From Sphingobacterium phlebotomi (GTDB lineage Bacteria > Bacteroidota > Bacteroidia > Sphingobacteriales > Sphingobacteriaceae): DNA of 64,000 nucleotides. This document shows positions 18,818 through 27,576 of this stretch, piece after piece. Numbering within the stretch: the first letter of the stretch is position 1; every line of letters begins with the position of its first letter. A model generated the notes under the pieces. That model was given only the letters and a program-made list of their open reading frames with translations, made no database searches and was not told the origin of the DNA. The stretch covers positions 62,001 to 126,000 of the forward strand of contig NZ_VTAV01000012.1 of the NCBI RefSeq assembly GCF_008180195.1. Direction: 5' to 3'. A program made the translations under genes and the position numbers.

Positions 18818-18967
18818 AGTTATCTCGTTTAATTTTTATTTGATGTTTAATTTTAAACTCTTCTCTCCTTTCCTATCACCAACTATGCCAAATGAAAAAA
18901 TAGAGAAATTGTTGCCATTTTTTCTCTTCTCCGTGTCATCCTGTCATATTAAATGAGACAGTATTGC

Positions 18968-18999
18968 AAAAAAAGACCTCGCAGATAATCTGCGAGGTC
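18968..18999 (-). terminator. Terminator downstream of secG
   Basis: 11-bp perfect stem GACCTCGCAGA/TCTGCGAGGTC (18975-18985 with 18989-18999), 3-nt loop, and a T run on the minus strand (18968-18974 complement). It separates the lptE-secG operon from groS-groL. Confidence 0.9.
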
Positions 19000-19025
19000 C
19001 TTCCAATACCTAATAAACATACGTC

Positions 19026-19397
19026 TTAATCCGCGCTATCAACAGGGGCTGTCGGTGCAGGTGTTTCTGTCACAGGCGTTGTTTGCTGTTGTGTAGGATT
19101 CGGGTTAAGGTTCAGTGGCGAAGTTTGTGCCGGAGCATCAATTTGATCACCCAATCCCCCTGCTCTTCCCCCAGTTGATGGTCCTAAAATGTTCATTGCT
19201 AAACAGAGTACCATCAATCCAATTGCCAAGCCCCACGTTCCCTTTTCTAAGAAATCACCTGTACGTTGAACGCCCATCAAATTAGAGCTCCCTGCGAATC
19301 CTGATGCCAAGCCCCCTCCTTTGGGGTTTTGAATCAACACAATAAATCCTAATAAAGCACTTGCTAATATGATCAGGACAATTAAAAATGTTTGCAT
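19026..19397 (-). CDS. secG: Protein translocase subunit SecG
   Basis: 123 residues. Two membrane helices (about 3-22 and 55-74) joined by the conserved SecG loop FIVLIQNPKGGGLASGFAGSSNLMGVQRTGDFLEKGTW. It is a non-essential component of the SecYEG channel. The C-terminal tail of about 40 residues is Pro/Thr/Gln-rich and longer than in E. coli SecG, as is common in Bacteroidota. Last gene of the miaB/sigma-54 activator/lptE run; 12 bp after the TPR-like gene. Confidence 0.94.
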   Translation of the reverse strand: MQTFLIVLIILASALLGFIVLIQNPKGGGLASGFAGSSNLMGVQRTGDFLEKGTWGLAIGLMVLCLAMNILGPSTGGRAGGLGDQIDAPAQTSPLNLNPNPTQQQTTPVTETPAPTAPVDSAD

Positions 19398-19409
19398 TAT
19401 TTTATTTCG

Positions 19410-20501
19410 TTAATATAGTTTTTCTTCCAATTCCTTAATTCGGGTCGCAAAATACGATTTTTTTTCTGGAAATCTCAAAATTAATTTTTTATAGACTTCT
19501 ATCGCCTTAACGTACATAGCTTGATCCGCGTATATACTGGCTAGTGTTTCCGTCACTAAATCAAATTGTTCCTCCGAACTCTTTCTGGCTTTGTTTTCCA
19601 CATTTATATTCTCCGGTTGCGGAGGTTGTATCTGCGGTTCTTCCCGAATAAAACGCTCTATTACCTCTGTCACCTTATTTGGTTTATTGGAGGCTATCTC
19701 GCGCTGCTTCACTTCTTCACTGAGCTTATCTTCTGGATTCTGCAAATGAATGATGTGCTCCCGTATTTGCTGGTCTAAAATAACTTTGTCGAGTACTGCC
19801 GGATCAAATGAAGATTTATTTGCTGTCGGAAGCTGTGGGCTTGCAAATGGTTGATAGGTATCCGCGTGTTCCAACCGGGTTTTATGCAACCACCACCGGA
19901 AGCTATACGGCATTAATTCATCATTATACAGGCTAATATCCTCTTCTTTTTTTTCTTTATCAACTTGTTCTTCCTCTCCAAAACCTCGTTCTTCAGTCTG
20001 CTCAAATTGTATGTCTTTGACATGAACGGCAAAATAATCTCCCCCTCCTACCCCTTCTTGCACCAACGTTTCTAAGACATCTTTGCCTTCCTCCTCTTTT
20101 ACGATAATTTGTTCATCATCTTGCTGCTCACCCAACCGGGTGTTCTTTTCTTCCTTTAAACTTTCTTCCACAGGAGGCATTTCCAACTCTTCCGAAGATG
20201 CTGCAATATCTTCAAAAGGTACATAATCATCATCTTCCACTTCTATTATGGGCACTTCTCCCACCGGCAACTGGACATACTCTGCCAACCAATTGGCATT
20301 GCTTGCCAATAGAACCGCTCGGTTTTCTAAATGCTTCGGTGGCTCGTCCTGTAGAAATTTACGTCTTTCAAAAGCAAAGTGCAAGGGTTGTGAATAGGGA
20401 AACTGAGCAAGCAATTGCTCAAAATCAGTCAAGGCAATATCCTTTGGATTGAGCAAAGCTTGGTGATATAAATGTGTAAATGACGCTCCTTGATTTCCCA
20501 T
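19410..20501 (-). CDS. Conserved protein with C-terminal TPR-like segment, unknown function
   Basis: 363 residues. The N-terminus (YHQALLNPKDIALTDFEQLLAQFPYSQPLHFAFER) is helical and resembles the conserved head of the protein that lies between lptE and secG in many Sphingobacteriaceae. The middle (about 90-200) is highly acidic low-complexity (Glu/Asp-rich). The C-terminal 50 residues form a TPR-like helix pair: TETLASIYADQAMYVKAIEVYKKLILRFPEKKSYF. No signal peptide. Gap to lptE is 6 bp and to secG 12 bp. The location suggests a link with envelope biogenesis, but no function is known to me. Confidence 0.75.
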   Translation of the reverse strand: MGNQGASFTHLYHQALLNPKDIALTDFEQLLAQFPYSQPLHFAFERRKFLQDEPPKHLENRAVLLASNANWLAEYVQLPVGEVPIIEVEDDDYVPFEDIAASSEELEMPPVEESLKEEKNTRLGEQQDDEQIIVKEEEGKDVLETLVQEGVGGGDYFAVHVKDIQFEQTEERGFGEEEQVDKEKKEEDISLYNDELMPYSFRWWLHKTRLEHADTYQPFASPQLPTANKSSFDPAVLDKVILDQQIREHIIHLQNPEDKLSEEVKQREIASNKPNKVTEVIERFIREEPQIQPPQPENINVENKARKSSEEQFDLVTETLASIYADQAMYVKAIEVYKKLILRFPEKKSYFATRIKELEEKLY

Positions 20502-20507
20502 ACTATT

Positions 20508-21035
20508 TTACCAGTTAGCAAATGCTCTATTGTAAATATCTTCCGTCAGTAAATTGATTATTTCTCGTGTCAGGTTTTCTTCCTGATTTTGTATCAAGCC
20601 TGAAAACTCTCTAAACTGTGAAAAGGATTGTTCAAAATTGCTGTCTCCAGTTTCATCTAAACGATTCGTATATTTCACTTTGACGGTAATCGTCAAACGA
20701 TTTAAAGCGGCACGGTCTGTATTCGCTTCTACGGCTGCGGGAGCAATATCATAGCCCGTAATAACACCTTCAAACATAGCATCTGCTTCCCCGTTGACTT
20801 GGCTCAATCTAGACTGGTTTCGAATACGTTCCTTTAATCCTTCCGTAAAATTCTGACCAAGCGTTTGGTAAACCATCGGTGCAATATTTTCGAAATAGGC
20901 CACATGCACCGTTTTCATATTTTCTGGAATCGAACCTCCCGTAAAACCGTATTTTACACCACAGCCATTCAATAAGAGGCATACCACAATTGCTAACAAA
21001 GGAAATAATACATTCCGCGTTTTCATAGCATTCAT
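20508..21035 (-). CDS. lptE: LptE family lipoprotein
   Basis: About 175 residues. ATG at 21035 shares its A with the TGA of the upstream sigma-54 activator gene; ATG at 21026 (MKTRNVLFPLL) is an alternative. Signal peptide with lipobox LLLNGC, so an outer-membrane lipoprotein. The mature part (GSIPENMKTVHVAYFENIAPMVYQTLGQNFTEGLKERI and the following beta-rich SQVNGEADAMFEGVITGYDI) is the Bacteroidota LptE pattern. LptE plugs LptD to insert LPS in the outer membrane. No lptD in the window. Confidence 0.85.
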   Translation of the reverse strand: MNAMKTRNVLFPLLAIVVCLLLNGCGVKYGFTGGSIPENMKTVHVAYFENIAPMVYQTLGQNFTEGLKERIRNQSRLSQVNGEADAMFEGVITGYDIAPAAVEANTDRAALNRLTITVKVKYTNRLDETGDSNFEQSFSQFREFSGLIQNQEENLTREIINLLTEDIYNRAFANW

Positions 21036-22270
21036 CAATCTAAATTTAAATCTTTGATTTTTCTATACAATGTACGTTCGGAAATTCCCAATTCACGAGC
21101 CGCCGCCTTACGCTTACCTTTATGTTTCTTCAACGCCTTTTTTATCAAATCTGATTCTTTCTCTACTAAAGAAAGCGACTCCTCTACCTCCTCGGCTTCT
21201 TGATCGTCATATGACATATAGTCATTGCTTTTAGAACCCTGATTAGGATTATGGATGGTTAAGGTGGGAGGGGCAGAAGGCATCACTTCATCATATAATT
21301 GATCGATATACGGTGAATTTTGCTCATAAGTACCTGGATTTACGCCTTCTTTCAGAAGCTCTACCACCAATTTTTTCAGATCTACCATATCCTTTTTCAT
21401 GTCAAAAAGGACTTTATATAGTAAATCTCGCTCTGAAAAATCTTCTTTTCCCGCATCTTTCACAAAGACGGGCAACGACGATACAGGTTGTTCTATAGGC
21501 AAGTATTTAGACAATATCGCAGCATTCACAACACGTTCCTTTTCTAACACCGCGATTTGTTCGGCAATATTCTTTAACTGCCGCACATTTCCGGGCCAGC
21601 TATAATTCATCAGCGTTTCCTGTGCATCCGGCGTCAATTGCACTCCCGGAGATCTATATTTATCTGAAAAATCAACAATGAATTTTCTAAACAGTAGATT
21701 GATGTCTTCTTTACGTTCCCGCAAAGAAGGAATCCGTAACGGAACGGTATTCAGACGATAATATAGATCTTCTCTAAACTTACCCTTTTTCACCGCTTCA
21801 TACACATCGACATTCGTTGCGGCAACTACCCGTACATTTGTTTTTTGTACTTTCGATGACCCGACACGAATGTATTCGCCCGTCTCCAGTACCCGTAACA
21901 ACCTAGCTTGTGTCCCCAAAGGGAGTTCCCCTACTTCGTCCAAAAAAATAGTTCCGCCATCTACGACTTCAAAATATCCTTTTCGTGCCTCGTGCGCGCC
22001 TGTAAATGACCCTTTTTCGTGACCAAACAATTCAGAGTCTATCGTTCCTTCGGGAATCGCACCACAGTTTACAGCGATAAAAGGTCCGTGTTTTCTCGCA
22101 CTTAATTGGTGGATAATATGCGAAAAAACCTCTTTACCCGATCCGCTCTCACCTTGTATCAACACAGATATATCCGTTGGTGCCACCTGCCAAGCGACAT
22201 CAATGGCACGATTTAGCAATGGTGAATTACCAATGATTCCAAATCTATTTTTAATATCTTGAATATCCAT
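21035..22270 (-). CDS. Sigma-54-dependent transcriptional activator lacking a receiver domain
   Basis: 411 residues. The AAA+ domain starts near residue 8: Walker A GESGSGKE, the sigma-54-contacting loop GSFTGA (canonical GAFTGA with Ser for Ala), Walker B GGTIFLDEVGEL, and the Arg-finger region VRVVAATN...FREDLYYRLN. A linker of about 130 residues then leads to the Fis-type HTH (IKKALKKHKGKRKAAARELGISERTLYRKI). There is no N-terminal sensing or receiver domain, so activity is presumably controlled by expression, by a partner protein, or via the linker. It is 16 bp after miaB and overlaps lptE by one base; this arrangement recurs in Bacteroidota. Confidence 0.93.
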   Translation of the reverse strand: MDIQDIKNRFGIIGNSPLLNRAIDVAWQVAPTDISVLIQGESGSGKEVFSHIIHQLSARKHGPFIAVNCGAIPEGTIDSELFGHEKGSFTGAHEARKGYFEVVDGGTIFLDEVGELPLGTQARLLRVLETGEYIRVGSSKVQKTNVRVVAATNVDVYEAVKKGKFREDLYYRLNTVPLRIPSLRERKEDINLLFRKFIVDFSDKYRSPGVQLTPDAQETLMNYSWPGNVRQLKNIAEQIAVLEKERVVNAAILSKYLPIEQPVSSLPVFVKDAGKEDFSERDLLYKVLFDMKKDMVDLKKLVVELLKEGVNPGTYEQNSPYIDQLYDEVMPSAPPTLTIHNPNQGSKSNDYMSYDDQEAEEVEESLSLVEKESDLIKKALKKHKGKRKAAARELGISERTLYRKIKDLNLD

Positions 22271-22286
22271 TTTTTCTTCGCGTTCC

Positions 22287-23720
22287 TTACTCTACAATCC
22301 TTCCAATTAAAGTTGCTGATGTACAACGCTCAGCTAACACATGGACATATTGCCCTGGTTTGAAGCGCTCATCAACAGGAAAAACAACCATCGTATTTTG
22401 GTCGTTCCGTCCACAATAATCTTGGTCCGAACGTTTTGAAAACCCTTCGATAAGTACTTTTTGCACTTCGCCTACAAAATTTTGTAAACGATATAGACTA
22501 TGTTCCTGTTGTTTATTAACCACTTCTGTTAAACGTCTTTTCTTCACTTCTTCCGGCACGTCATCATCATAACGTTTTGCAGCCAATGTGCCTGGTCGCT
22601 CCGAATACGCAAACATATAAGCAAAATCGTATTTTACGTACTCCATCATAGAAAGCGTTTCCTGATGTTCATCTTCTGTTTCGGTACAGAATCCCGTAAT
22701 CACATCGGTCGATATTCCACATGTCGGAATAATACGGCGGATCGCATTAACCCTGTCCATATACCATTCCCGGTCATATGTACGGTTCATCAATTCCAAT
22801 ACCCGTGAGCTTCCTGACTGTACTGGCAAGTGTATGTATTTACAAATATTTTCGTAACGCGCCATCGTATGTAAAACCTCATCTGTAATATCCTTCGGAT
22901 GTGACGTAGAGAAACGTACACGAAGCTCGGGGCTTACTTCTGCCACCATAGCCAAGAGTTGGGCAAAGTTTACTGTCGGTTCCGGTGTTTCGCCTTCTGT
23001 TACTGTTTTCTTATATTTATAAGAATCGACATTCTGCCCCAACAAAGTAACTTCCCGATACCCTGCGTTAAACAGATGCTGTGCTTCTTTCACAACAGAA
23101 TAACAATCACGACTTCTTTCGCGCCCTCGCGTAAAAGGAACTACACAAAATGAACACATATTGTCGCACCCGCGCATAATAGAGATAAACGCAGAAATAC
23201 CGTTAGAATTCAAGCGTACCGGACTAATATCTGCATAAGTCTCCTCTCTGGAAAGCAATACATTAACCGCCTTGCTTCCGTCATCAACCTTCTCAATTAA
23301 GTTTGGCAAATCACGATAGGCGTCCGGTCCTACTACGACATCAACCAATTTCTCCTCTTCGAGAAATTTTGATTTCAATCGCTCGGCCATACAACCTAAA
23401 ACACCTACCACCATACCCGGGTTCTTTGCTTTGGCGGATTCAAATTCTTTCAATCTATTCCGTACACGCTGTTCTGCATTTTCTCGAATGGAGCAGGTAT
23501 TAATAAACACAACATCAGCTTCCTTGTAATCTTTGGTTGTTTCAAAACCATTATCTAATAGAATGGAAGCAACAATCTCGCTATCAGAAAAATTCATCTG
23601 ACAGCCATAGCTTTCGATATACAGTTTTCTTCCTGTAGATTTCCCTGTGGGGAGCATATCTAAAGCCTCACCTTGACGAGACTCATCGTGTGTTTTTGCC
23701 GTGTGTTGTAATTCTATCAT
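22287..23720 (-). CDS. miaB: tRNA-2-methylthio-N6-dimethylallyladenosine synthase MiaB
   Basis: 477 residues. This radical-SAM methylthiotransferase converts i6A37 to ms2i6A37 in tRNAs reading U-starting codons. An N-terminal extension of about 30 residues precedes the UPF0004 domain ([15 protein letters not shown], with Cys, [13 protein letters not shown] and GVLGCMAER supplying the auxiliary-cluster cysteines). The radical-SAM motif is [22 protein letters not shown] (CxxxCxxC). A C-terminal TRAM domain follows ([30 protein letters not shown]). First gene of the miaB-activator-lptE-TPR-secG run. Confidence 0.97.
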   Translation of the reverse strand: MIELQHTAKTHDESRQGEALDMLPTGKSTGRKLYIESYGCQMNFSDSEIVASILLDNGFETTKDYKEADVVFINTCSIRENAEQRVRNRLKEFESAKAKNPGMVVGVLGCMAERLKSKFLEEEKLVDVVVGPDAYRDLPNLIEKVDDGSKAVNVLLSREETYADISPVRLNSNGISAFISIMRGCDNMCSFCVVPFTRGRERSRDCYSVVKEAQHLFNAGYREVTLLGQNVDSYKYKKTVTEGETPEPTVNFAQLLAMVAEVSPELRVRFSTSHPKDITDEVLHTMARYENICKYIHLPVQSGSSRVLELMNRTYDREWYMDRVNAIRRIIPTCGISTDVITGFCTETEDEHQETLSMMEYVKYDFAYMFAYSERPGTLAAKRYDDDVPEEVKKRRLTEVVNKQQEHSLYRLQNFVGEVQKVLIEGFSKRSDQDYCGRNDQNTMVVFPVDERFKPGQYVHVLAERCTSATLIGRIVE

Positions 23721-23739
23721 AACATCAACTAAAAGACTA

Positions 23740-23747
23740 CAAAGTTA
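23740..23747 (-). promoter_or_regulatory. Putative -7 box of miaB
   Basis: TAACTTTG on the minus strand, fitting TAnnTTTG, 19 bp before the miaB ATG. No TTG at the proper -33 spacing, so only the -7 element is supported. Confidence 0.5.
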
Positions 23748-23788
23748 CGAATAAAAACTTAGAATGATGACAGTTTGGCAGAGCTTAT

Positions 23789-23822
23789 AAAAAAAAGCGC
23801 TGTCCAGATAGAACAGCGCTTT
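23789..23822 (-). terminator. Terminator of the OmpA-family gene
   Basis: Stem AGCGCTGT/ACAGCGCT (23796-23803 with 23813-23820) and an A/T run giving seven to eight Us on the minus strand, 30 bp after the stop codon at 23852. Confidence 0.88.
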
Positions 23823-23851
23823 TCATTATATATACACAAAAGTCCTACAGC

Positions 23852-24541
23852 TTAATTCCCAGCTTCAGCATGTGCTTCTTTCACCATCTGGTCACCGGCA
23901 ACAATCACGATCTCCACGCGACGGTTGTTTGCTCGTCCGGCATCGGTATCATTTGAATCAATAGGTTCCGAAAAGTTTTTACCCTCGGTCTTAATCCGCG
24001 AGCCACTTAATCCCTGAGAAACGGCGTAGGCTTTAACAGATGCTGCTCTGGCATCCGAAACTTTCTGGTTGGCGGCCAGTGTCCCAATGTTATCCGTATG
24101 CCCAAGCACCAAAATATCCGTACCTGGTTCTTTATTCAACGTTTCTACCAGTTTAGCGATGTTCGTTTTAGCCGCAGATTTCAGTGTTGAGCTGTTGAAG
24201 TCGAATAAAATACCTTCGTCAAATTTTACAATAATACCTTCGTCGGCTTTGATAACTTCTGCTCCAGCTACGGTATTCTCTATTTCCTTCGCCTGTCTAT
24301 CCATCTTTTTACCGATCAAACCGCCTGCTACACCACCAATAGCTGCGCCTGCGATGGCTCCTACGGCTGTATTACCAGCTTTTCCTCCAATCAATGCTCC
24401 TAAACCAGCCCCTGCAGCCGTTCCGATAGCAGCACCTTTAGTTGTGCTACTGGCATTTTGAATAGTACCACAACTGGCAAACAACATTGCTGACGTAGCT
24501 ACTGATAAGCCATATACAGCTATTTTTCTATTGAGTTTCAT
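23852..24541 (-). CDS. OmpA-family lipoprotein with glycine-zipper segment
   Basis: 229 residues. Signal peptide with lipobox MLFASCG. A glycine-zipper region (about 33-82: GAAIGTAAGAGLGALIGGKAG, then GAIAGAAIGGVAGGLIGKKMD) probably inserts in the membrane. The C-terminal OmpA-like domain (about 110-220) binds peptidoglycan: IVKFDEGILFDFNSSTLK, VLGHTDNIGTLAANQKVSDARAASV, and RANNRRVEIVI with the conserved Asp and Arg contacts. It tethers the outer membrane to the cell wall, like the YiaD/Pal group. Monocistronic, with its own terminator. Confidence 0.93.
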   Translation of the reverse strand: MKLNRKIAVYGLSVATSAMLFASCGTIQNASSTTKGAAIGTAAGAGLGALIGGKAGNTAVGAIAGAAIGGVAGGLIGKKMDRQAKEIENTVAGAEVIKADEGIIVKFDEGILFDFNSSTLKSAAKTNIAKLVETLNKEPGTDILVLGHTDNIGTLAANQKVSDARAASVKAYAVSQGLSGSRIKTEGKNFSEPIDSNDTDAGRANNRRVEIVIVAGDQMVKEAHAEAGN

Positions 24542-24641
24542 AATTAATTATTTTCTATGTTCACTTTATTACTTACTTTTAAACAAAGTAAATGCCAAAA
24601 TAGGTAATCTCGACATAATCTAAATGAAAAAACCAAAAGAA

Positions 24642-25406
24642 TTACCGTTCTTGTGGAGGAATTTCGAGTTTTGGTAACCGTTCGGAACGAGGACGTCCAT
24701 TTTTATCCCAGGAGTCGAACGACCGCTTCACATAATGCATAAAATCGTATTGCCCCCAATTTTTCACCATACTATACGAAGGACGATACATATCCATAAA
24801 CGACTGGAGTTCATCACCCTCCAAATCAATCACTGAGCTCACTGTCGTTTTGTTAAAAACTCGATCTACCTGACTCTCCTCCAATTCTCTATCCATCAAG
24901 CTTGCAAACCGCTTAGCATTTTTTGCGTCACGCCCAAACAAGTTATACAGAGCCGTTGCAGGGCTTCCTAAATAGGTACCGAGGGTATTCTTACCGCCAT
25001 TGTATACCCCTTTCTTTCGATAGTCATCCAGCATATCCCGCATCTCCGCTTCCTTGCTCATTCTACTCACTACAACGGTCTCGAGGGTTAAGCCGGCCTG
25101 CATCTCCATAAGGATGTCTTCGGTTGTTTGCAAAATCGTCTTTACCGGCCCATAGCCTGTTTTTGTCAAATAAAGACTATCCCCAACAGATGCTTCAATA
25201 ATAAATACACCGAATGTATTTGTTTGCACGCGTTTTTTGGTACGCAGGTTGGTTACATTTACATCAGAAAGACGCACACTTCCACCTTTCTCCACTACAA
25301 TGCCCGAAACACCACTAGCTTGCTGTGCGTGTGCGCCCGGTACTCCTATGAGTAAAAGCACGACACAACTCACGAGCGCGCCGATATATTTGCTATTTAT
25401 ATACAT
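24642..25406 (-). CDS. Exported protein with carboxypeptidase-regulatory-like domain
   Basis: 254 residues with a signal peptide ending AHAQQ. An N-terminal CarboxypepD_reg-like beta domain (about 30-110: VSGIVVEKGGSVRLSDVNVTN, TNTFGVFIIEASVGDSLYLTKTGYG) resembles the extension at the head of SusC proteins, but no plug or barrel follows. The C-terminal half is charged and helical (MSKEAEMRDMLDDYRKKGVYNGGKNTLGTYL...) and not assigned. Similar short exported proteins occur widely in Bacteroidota without known function. It stands alone between the OmpA and 130-aa genes. Confidence 0.72.
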   Translation of the reverse strand: MYINSKYIGALVSCVVLLLIGVPGAHAQQASGVSGIVVEKGGSVRLSDVNVTNLRTKKRVQTNTFGVFIIEASVGDSLYLTKTGYGPVKTILQTTEDILMEMQAGLTLETVVVSRMSKEAEMRDMLDDYRKKGVYNGGKNTLGTYLGSPATALYNLFGRDAKNAKRFASLMDRELEESQVDRVFNKTTVSSVIDLEGDELQSFMDMYRPSYSMVKNWGQYDFMHYVKRSFDSWDKNGRPRSERLPKLEIPPQER

Positions 25407-25469
25407 TCATATAAATTTAGTAAATGTTTAGACTAACCAATGTTAAAAAGTTTTAAATCTAACTAAAAG

Positions 25470-25862
25470 TTAGTTATACGGATAGAAAACAAAGTTCGCT
25501 CCCTCTGGCACAATAACAAAGAGACACATATATTCATTGGTATTTTTAAAATGTTTCGTAAAATAGTCTTTTCGGTCTTCTTTGATAAGACCACGGTCGA
25601 CAAATTCCTCCAGCGAGCTTACATTAATAGTCCATTGTGTGTTCAATTCATCTTTATTTAACAACAGCTCTCCGATACTGACTTCATGCTGATGCGCTAT
25701 AAAAATAGGGTATAACGTGTATCCTTCTGCGATCATTTCCGTAGCTATTTCCTTTATGGAATCACTGTAAAAATCCAAATCAACTTTCAAGCTTTTGAGG
25801 GGACTGCTTGCGGTTGGATCTTCGGCAGATCCCATTCTTCCCATTAAATCTTCAATGTCCAT
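25470..25862 (-). CDS. Small conserved cytoplasmic protein, unknown function
   Basis: 130 residues, no signal peptide or membrane helix. Visible elements: an acidic head (MDIEDLMGRMG), a helix DFYSDSIKEIATEMIAEGYT, a beta-strand pair LYPIFIAHQHEVSIGELLLN, and a hydrophobic C-terminal strand CLFVIVPEGANFVFYPYN. I recognise it as a type of protein repeatedly found beside RlmD-type methyltransferase genes in Sphingobacteriaceae but cannot name a family. It begins 13 bp after the methyltransferase stop and is likely cotranscribed. Confidence 0.7.
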   Translation of the reverse strand: MDIEDLMGRMGSAEDPTASSPLKSLKVDLDFYSDSIKEIATEMIAEGYTLYPIFIAHQHEVSIGELLLNKDELNTQWTINVSSLEEFVDRGLIKEDRKDYFTKHFKNTNEYMCLFVIVPEGANFVFYPYN

Positions 25863-25875
25863 ATTTTTGTTGTTA

Positions 25876-27291
25876 TCAACTCTCCGTTTTTAATTTCAAC
25901 AACACCACATTTTCTACGTGTTGTGTGTGTGGAAACATGTCCACCGGCTTAATACGTTCTACGTGGTATTTTTCCTGCAATAAAGCCAAATCACGCGCCT
26001 GAGTTGCCGCATTGCAACTTACATACACTACTTTTTCCGCTTCCATTTCCAAAATACGGTTCACCACATCTGCGTGCATTCCGGCGCGTGGCGGATCGGT
26101 AATCACGACATCCGGTTGCCCATGTTCACGCACAAAATCCGCCGTCAGCACATCTTTCATATCGCCTGCATAGAACTTCGTATTGCCAATTCCATTTATT
26201 TGCGAATTGATCTTCGCATCTTCAATAGCGGAGGGCACATATTCGACACCCACAACTTCCTTCGCCATCCGGGCCACAAAATTGGCAATCGTTCCCGCTC
26301 CGGTGTACAAATCATATACCAATTCATTTCCTTGTAAGCCAGCAAAGTCGCGTGTTATCTTATACAGCTCATACGCTTGTGCAGAATTAGTTTGATAAAA
26401 AGACTTTGGCCCAACCTTAAACTTCAATCCTTCCATTTCTTCGTAAATATAATCACGGCCGCTAAATGTATGGATATCTTGATCAAAGATGGTATCGTTA
26501 CGCTTCTGGTTGATGATGTATAGCAGGGAGGTAAGTGTAGGAAACTGCTCGTCGATATAGTTCATCAATGAGTCGACTTGCCCTTCTTCCGGATAGGCAA
26601 AAACGATAATCACCATCACTTCTCCCGTCGAAGATGTACGAATTATCAGATTACGCAAAGCCCCCTCATGTGCGCGCAAGTCATAAAAAGAGATTCCTTG
26701 TGCTATGGCAAAAGAGCGTACCGCATTTCGAATTGCGTTGGATGGATCTTGTTGCAGAAAGCAATGATCTATATCTAAAATCTTGTCAAACCTTCCCGGC
26801 ACGTGAAACCCCAATGCATTTAAATCATCTGGCTTTACTTCCTCGTCTACCGACGTCAACCACCGTTTATTGGAAAACGTAAATTCCAGTTTATTTCTAT
26901 AATATTCCGTTTCAGCCGATGCAAGAATAGGTTCCATTGGAGAAATATCCACTTTGCCCAAGCGTTTTAATGCGTTCTCAACATATTGCTGCTTGAACAA
27001 CAATTGCGCAGGATATTGCATATGTTGCCACTTGCATCCTCCGCATACACCGAAATGTGGACAAAACGGATCTATACGGTATTTCGAGGTTTCCTTTAAT
27101 GCCACTAAACGTCCTTCCGCAAAATTTTTCTTCTTGCGAAGCAACTCTACATCGGCGACGTCACCAGGCACAGCCTGCTCAATGAACAGCACTAATTCGT
27201 CGTGCTTGGCAACTCCTTTGCCTTCTTCGGCTATGTCAATAATGTGAACATCGGATATCAACCGCTTGTCCTGTGGAATTCGTCTACCCAT
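25876..27291 (-). CDS. rlmD: 23S rRNA (uracil-C5)-methyltransferase, RlmD/RumA type
   Basis: 471 residues. N-terminal TRAM domain (about 10-65: DVHIIDIAEEGKGVAKHD, QAVPGDVADVELLRKKK). Iron-sulfur cysteines CPHFGVCGGC (C-x5-C-x2-C) with a fourth in DIDHCFLQ. The SAM domain has LYTGAGTIANFVA, the release motif TDPPRAGMH, and the catalytic nucleophile in VYVSCNAAT. It methylates a uridine at C5, probably U1939 of 23S rRNA, although Bacteroidota enzymes of this fold can instead target U747. ATG at 27291 is 8 bp after a TACTTTTG box, so the leader must be very short. Confidence 0.9.
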   Translation of the reverse strand: MGRRIPQDKRLISDVHIIDIAEEGKGVAKHDELVLFIEQAVPGDVADVELLRKKKNFAEGRLVALKETSKYRIDPFCPHFGVCGGCKWQHMQYPAQLLFKQQYVENALKRLGKVDISPMEPILASAETEYYRNKLEFTFSNKRWLTSVDEEVKPDDLNALGFHVPGRFDKILDIDHCFLQQDPSNAIRNAVRSFAIAQGISFYDLRAHEGALRNLIIRTSSTGEVMVIIVFAYPEEGQVDSLMNYIDEQFPTLTSLLYIINQKRNDTIFDQDIHTFSGRDYIYEEMEGLKFKVGPKSFYQTNSAQAYELYKITRDFAGLQGNELVYDLYTGAGTIANFVARMAKEVVGVEYVPSAIEDAKINSQINGIGNTKFYAGDMKDVLTADFVREHGQPDVVITDPPRAGMHADVVNRILEMEAEKVVYVSCNAATQARDLALLQEKYHVERIKPVDMFPHTQHVENVVLLKLKTES

Positions 27292-27299
27292 AATGGGTG

Positions 27300-27307
27300 C
27301 AAAAGTA
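27300..27307 (-). promoter_or_regulatory. Putative -7 box immediately before rlmD
   Basis: TACTTTTG on the minus strand, matching TAnnTTTG, with its last base 8 nt from the ATG. This would place the transcript start at or within a few bases of the start codon. No good -33 TTG seen. Confidence 0.42.
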
Positions 27308-27322
27308 AGGATTTTCCATTGT

Positions 27323-27568
27323 ATTCTTTTTCTCCGCGAAAAAGAATCAAAAAGCTCGTCGCTTCAAATCTTTGAGGATAGAGACAATTCTAAGAATGAG
27401 TTTCTACATGCCTCAAAAATTTGGATGCGACATTTCGTGTTATGGGGGATAGTACAAATGTAGACATCTTACGCACGTGGAACGTGGGCTAAAACGGCCT
27501 CGCATTGTTCCGCAGCCAGCTTTATGTAGGCTATTCTTTTGCTTCTTTTCCATCGATGGGAAAAGAAG
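27323..27568. repeat. Structured intergenic element with stem-loops at both ends
   Basis: The gap between rlmD and tetR is not plain spacer. Left edge: 10-bp perfect stem, ATTCTTTTTC with GAAAAAGAAT (27323-27332, 27338-27347). Right edge: a near-perfect palindrome centred on ATCGAT (27542-27568) with arms CTTCTTTTCC. In opposite orientation the two edges align (stem, then GAA-CAAAA), so they form imperfect terminal inverted repeats. Inside is a large hairpin, 27358-27377 with 27411-27431, about 18 matched positions around a 33-nt loop. No ORF explains it. It could be a MITE/REP-type mobile element or a structured RNA; copy number in the genome would decide. Confidence 0.55.
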
Positions 27569-27576
27569 AAGAAAAA

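Noticed and set aside
18818..18967. CIRCE or sigma-54 promoter before groS
   Set aside because: A TGGCA-like string is present upstream of groS but spacing to a TTGCA element is wrong, and no 9-bp CIRCE repeat is seen.
27266..27463. Plus-strand 65-aa ORF in the structured element
   Set aside because: Starts inside rlmD and crosses the inverted repeats; composition not protein-like.
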